Source of the DNA: Vibrio sp. 10N.261.45.E2
GTDB taxonomy: Bacteria > Pseudomonadota > Gammaproteobacteria > Enterobacterales > Vibrionaceae
NCBI RefSeq assembly: GCF_002875705.1
Contig: NZ_MCZZ01000152.1
Span: 1 to 64,000, forward strand
Reading direction: 5' to 3'
DNA length: 64,000 bases
The translations under genes were made by a program, and so were the position numbers. Shown one piece after another: positions 61,911 to 64,000 of this stretch. The notes under the pieces are model-generated. The model was not told the DNA's origin, did no database searches, and saw nothing but the letters and a program-made list of their open reading frames with translations. Position 1 is the first letter of the stretch; each line of letters opens with the position of its first letter.

Positions 61911-61937
61911 CGCAAAAGGGCTCCTTTCGGAGCCCTG
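61911..61937 (-). terminator. Terminator of the M4 protease gene
   Basis: 8-bp arms AGGGCTCC (61917-61924) and GGAGCCCT (61929-61936) with a minus-strand U-run, 14 bases after the stop. Confidence 0.85.
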
Positions 61938-61950
61938 AATTTACTATCGA

Positions 61951-64000
61951 TTATTGTGTTTTAATGAAACGGTAGTGCTTGGTTTCTGAACAGATATCGC
62001 TTGAGGTACACACTTGGTACTCAACATCTACTGTGCCGTTGTGACGGAACTTGTCGACGTATGAGTTGAAGTCTGTCGCACCAACATTCTTGCCGTTACG
62101 CTTAATCACGAAGTAGTCGTTGGTGTCGTAATCCCACGCCAGCTTAACGCGTGCCTTGCCGTTCGGGTTTTTGTTACCAAACTTCAGTTTTAGTGGGAAG
62201 CCTTCCGCTGAATCACCTTCAATTGTGATCGACTTGCTTGTTGAGGTCGCAACACCTGCATCGTCAGTCACGGTTAGGGTAACCACGTAGTCGCCAGCTT
62301 CAGCATAGGTATAACGAGTCTCTTCACCTGTTTGCGTGTTGCCATCGCCTAGGTTCCATTGGTAAGAGACGATCTGACCATCGCTATCCGAACTTGTGCT
62401 GCGCAGCTCTACTTCTTTGCCTACAACCGTATGTTCGAAAGAAGAAACTGGCGGTACGTTAGCGTTGCCTGATTCGTACGATGCTTTTAGGTTTGCACCT
62501 GCGTAATCTGAGTAGCCTAGAATGTTCACTGTGTAGCGACCTGAGGTTGGGTTCTCAATCACACACACTTCGTCAGTCACGCTTTCACTCTTACAGATGT
62601 TGTCTTGCGGGCTTGGTGCGTAATCTAGGCCGACATACATATCTGGGTCACCCGTAGAAACATCAAGATCAATTGTCAGCTTGTCTTGGCCTTCTGGTAC
62701 TTCGATATCGAAGTAAGTTTTTGAGCCTGTTTCACCAGCAACTGCAGCTTCAACACCATTCTCAAGACGTTGATATTCCGGTTCTGGCGGAAGTGGTGGT
62801 TCGCCACAAGGGGATACGCCCACTAAGTTGAACGCAGAAACCACGTCATCGGCACTGTAGCCAAGATCGGTTGCTGAGTTCTTCACGCCACAAGCACCTT
62901 GCCAGAAATCACTGTTTTCAGACCAGTAGATTTGGTTGGCTAGCACGAACAATTCGAACGCTTTCTTGGTGTCCCAACCTTGCGTGGTTGCTAGGTGGTA
63001 GAACGCTTTGTTGAATACGCCAGAGCTGTAGTGCACGTTCAAGCCATCGTAGTATTCAGATGCGTTGTTGATTGAAGAGCCATCGCGTGATGGATCGTCC
63101 ATGTAACGCAGAGCGCCTTCGCCTTTGAAGATATTGCGTCCGACCATCCAGTCGTTGGTGCCCTTCATGTAGTATTCAGCCGCTTCACCAGCCATGTCAG
63201 AGAAGGCTTCGTTCATGCCGCCTGATTGGTTTGCATAGATCAAACCTGAGTTTTGCTCTGTGAAACCGTGGCTCACTTCGTGCGCTGATACATCTAGGCT
63301 TACCAGTGGGTAAAAGAAGCTTTCACCATCGCCAAAGGTCATTGCCTTGCCGTCCCAAAATGCATTCTCGTAGTTTTCACCGTAGTGAACGCGCATCATG
63401 AGCTTAAAGGAGAGTGGTGCTGTGTCGAACCAGTTTTTATACATGTCGAACACGATGTTACCGAAGTAGTGTGCGTCGTTTAGTGGGGAGAACGCACCGT
63501 TTACAGATTTGTATTCGTTACGAGGACATTCATAGTTGTAAACGGTGTCGCCGTCTGTCGCGCCGTTTAGGTTTACGGTAACGACATTTTCCGACTCCAT
63601 AACACACTCTGTGCCATTTTCTTGAACATCAAGGTAGTGGTAGTCAGTGCCGTATTCGTACATCCCAGTTTTTTCGTTACCACCAGGGCCTGTGCCGATC
63701 TGAGCATGTGCAATACCCTCCCAGCGGTCGATGACTTCGCCCGTATGTGCATCGAGCATGGTGAATGGTCGAGTCGGGTGAGCACTGCCTTCGACAAGGT
63801 AAGAGACAACGTACACAAGGCGTGTTTTGTCCACACCTTGTGTGCCTATGCTTTGTGTCGATTTTCCCTGATAAATAAACAAGTCATGTTGGACATTGTC
63901 TAGAGATTTACTGGTTAAGCCTTGAGTCTTAAGATCTTTACTCGCCAGTTCAATCGCTTGAGCGCTGTTGATGGAGGGTTTAACAAAAGAACGCTCTAGG
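61951..64000 (-). CDS. M4 metalloprotease (vibriolysin type), 5' end beyond the window
   Basis: At least 683 residues; the frame stays open to the window edge, past an internal Met at 63882. The visible part begins in the FTP/PepSY propeptide (VVSYLVEGSAHPTRPFTMLDAHTGEV). The thermolysin-like domain shows the zinc motif HEVSH with ENAFWDGKAMTFGDG before it and GGMNEAFSDMAGEAAEYY after it, and GVFNKAFYHLA. C-terminal order: PPC domain (DPDMYVGLDYAPSP), PKD domain (YQWNLGDGNTQTGEETRYTYAEAGDY), then a short Fn3-like tail. Secreted endopeptidase; its products would feed the M28 enzyme encoded next door. Confidence 0.93.
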   Translation of the reverse strand, partial: LERSFVKPSINSAQAIELASKDLKTQGLTSKSLDNVQHDLFIYQGKSTQSIGTQGVDKTRLVYVVSYLVEGSAHPTRPFTMLDAHTGEVIDRWEGIAHAQIGTGPGGNEKTGMYEYGTDYHYLDVQENGTECVMESENVVTVNLNGATDGDTVYNYECPRNEYKSVNGAFSPLNDAHYFGNIVFDMYKNWFDTAPLSFKLMMRVHYGENYENAFWDGKAMTFGDGESFFYPLVSLDVSAHEVSHGFTEQNSGLIYANQSGGMNEAFSDMAGEAAEYYMKGTNDWMVGRNIFKGEGALRYMDDPSRDGSSINNASEYYDGLNVHYSSGVFNKAFYHLATTQGWDTKKAFELFVLANQIYWSENSDFWQGACGVKNSATDLGYSADDVVSAFNLVGVSPCGEPPLPPEPEYQRLENGVEAAVAGETGSKTYFDIEVPEGQDKLTIDLDVSTGDPDMYVGLDYAPSPQDNICKSESVTDEVCVIENPTSGRYTVNILGYSDYAGANLKASYESGNANVPPVSSFEHTVVGKEVELRSTSSDSDGQIVSYQWNLGDGNTQTGEETRYTYAEAGDYVVTLTVTDDAGVATSTSKSITIEGDSAEGFPLKLKFGNKNPNGKARVKLAWDYDTNDYFVIKRNGKNVGATDFNSYVDKFRHNGTVDVEYQVCTSSDICSETKHYRFIKTQ

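Noticed and set aside
1..64000. tRNA or rRNA genes, CRISPR arrays, insertion sequences, prophage or integron cassettes
   Set aside because: None recognised on reading both strands. Short repeats found are origin iterons, parS2 sites, terminators or the items listed above.

Overview
The window is a stretch of the secondary chromosome (chromosome 2) of a Vibrio, probably of the Splendidus clade (the clade is an inference from overall gene content). The decisive evidence is a 659-residue RctB initiator (5207-7186), an iteron-type origin next to it (about 7246-8030), the parA2-parB2 pair (8447-10638), and seven exact matches to the chromosome-2 centromere motif TTTACAnTGTAAA spread over the first 39 kb.

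Layout. 1-5 kb: edge of a membrane sensor gene, a periplasmic solute-binding protein, a NADAR-family protein, a small protein, and a Fur-box-controlled pair of oligopeptide-type ABC ATPases with an unknown 172-aa protein. 5-13 kb: the replication and segregation core (rctB, oriCII, parA2, parB2) followed by tmcA, which ends in a parS2 cluster. 13-25 kb: a FapA-like protein, the biofilm-adhesin control and secretion operon lapC-lapG-lapD-lapB (no adhesin gene in view), and a DctB/DctD-like two-component pair whose regulator has a degraded AAA domain. 25-30 kb: pdxH, a PAS-LuxR regulator, and two paralogous PEGA-domain genes, one interrupted by a single in-frame TGA. 30-37 kb: proline utilisation (AraC regulator, putA, a free-standing copy of the PutA C-terminal ALDH-like domain, putP). 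37-49 kb: mixed housekeeping and accessory genes (AraC, a broken SnoaL-like gene, small proteins, Lrp, DUF445, ABC exporter, ctlX, lipase-like hydrolase, eptA, an outer-membrane protein, isochorismatase-like, P-loop ATPase).

49.7-60.1 kb is the most interesting block: an RpiR regulator, a D-amino-acid-deaminase-like PLP enzyme, an N-acyl-D-amino-acid deacylase-like amidohydrolase, RidA, an Na+/solute symporter, a KDG-type sugar kinase, a KDPG aldolase and a periplasmic GH20 hexosaminidase. Together these match, step by step, a route for C1-oxidised chitin fragments (GlcNAc-1-acid to glucosaminate to KDG to KDPG to pyruvate + GAP). That route has been described in marine Pseudoalteromonas as resembling D-amino-acid breakdown. 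The last 4 kb hold two secreted proteases, an M28 aminopeptidase and an M4 vibriolysin-type enzyme cut by the window end, both with PPC domains.

A second notable signal is a duplicate of an oriCII control element 22 kb away, just upstream of the put-region AraC gene (30124-30205). It suggests an RctB-binding locus outside the origin. No tRNA, rRNA, CRISPR array, insertion sequence or prophage was seen.
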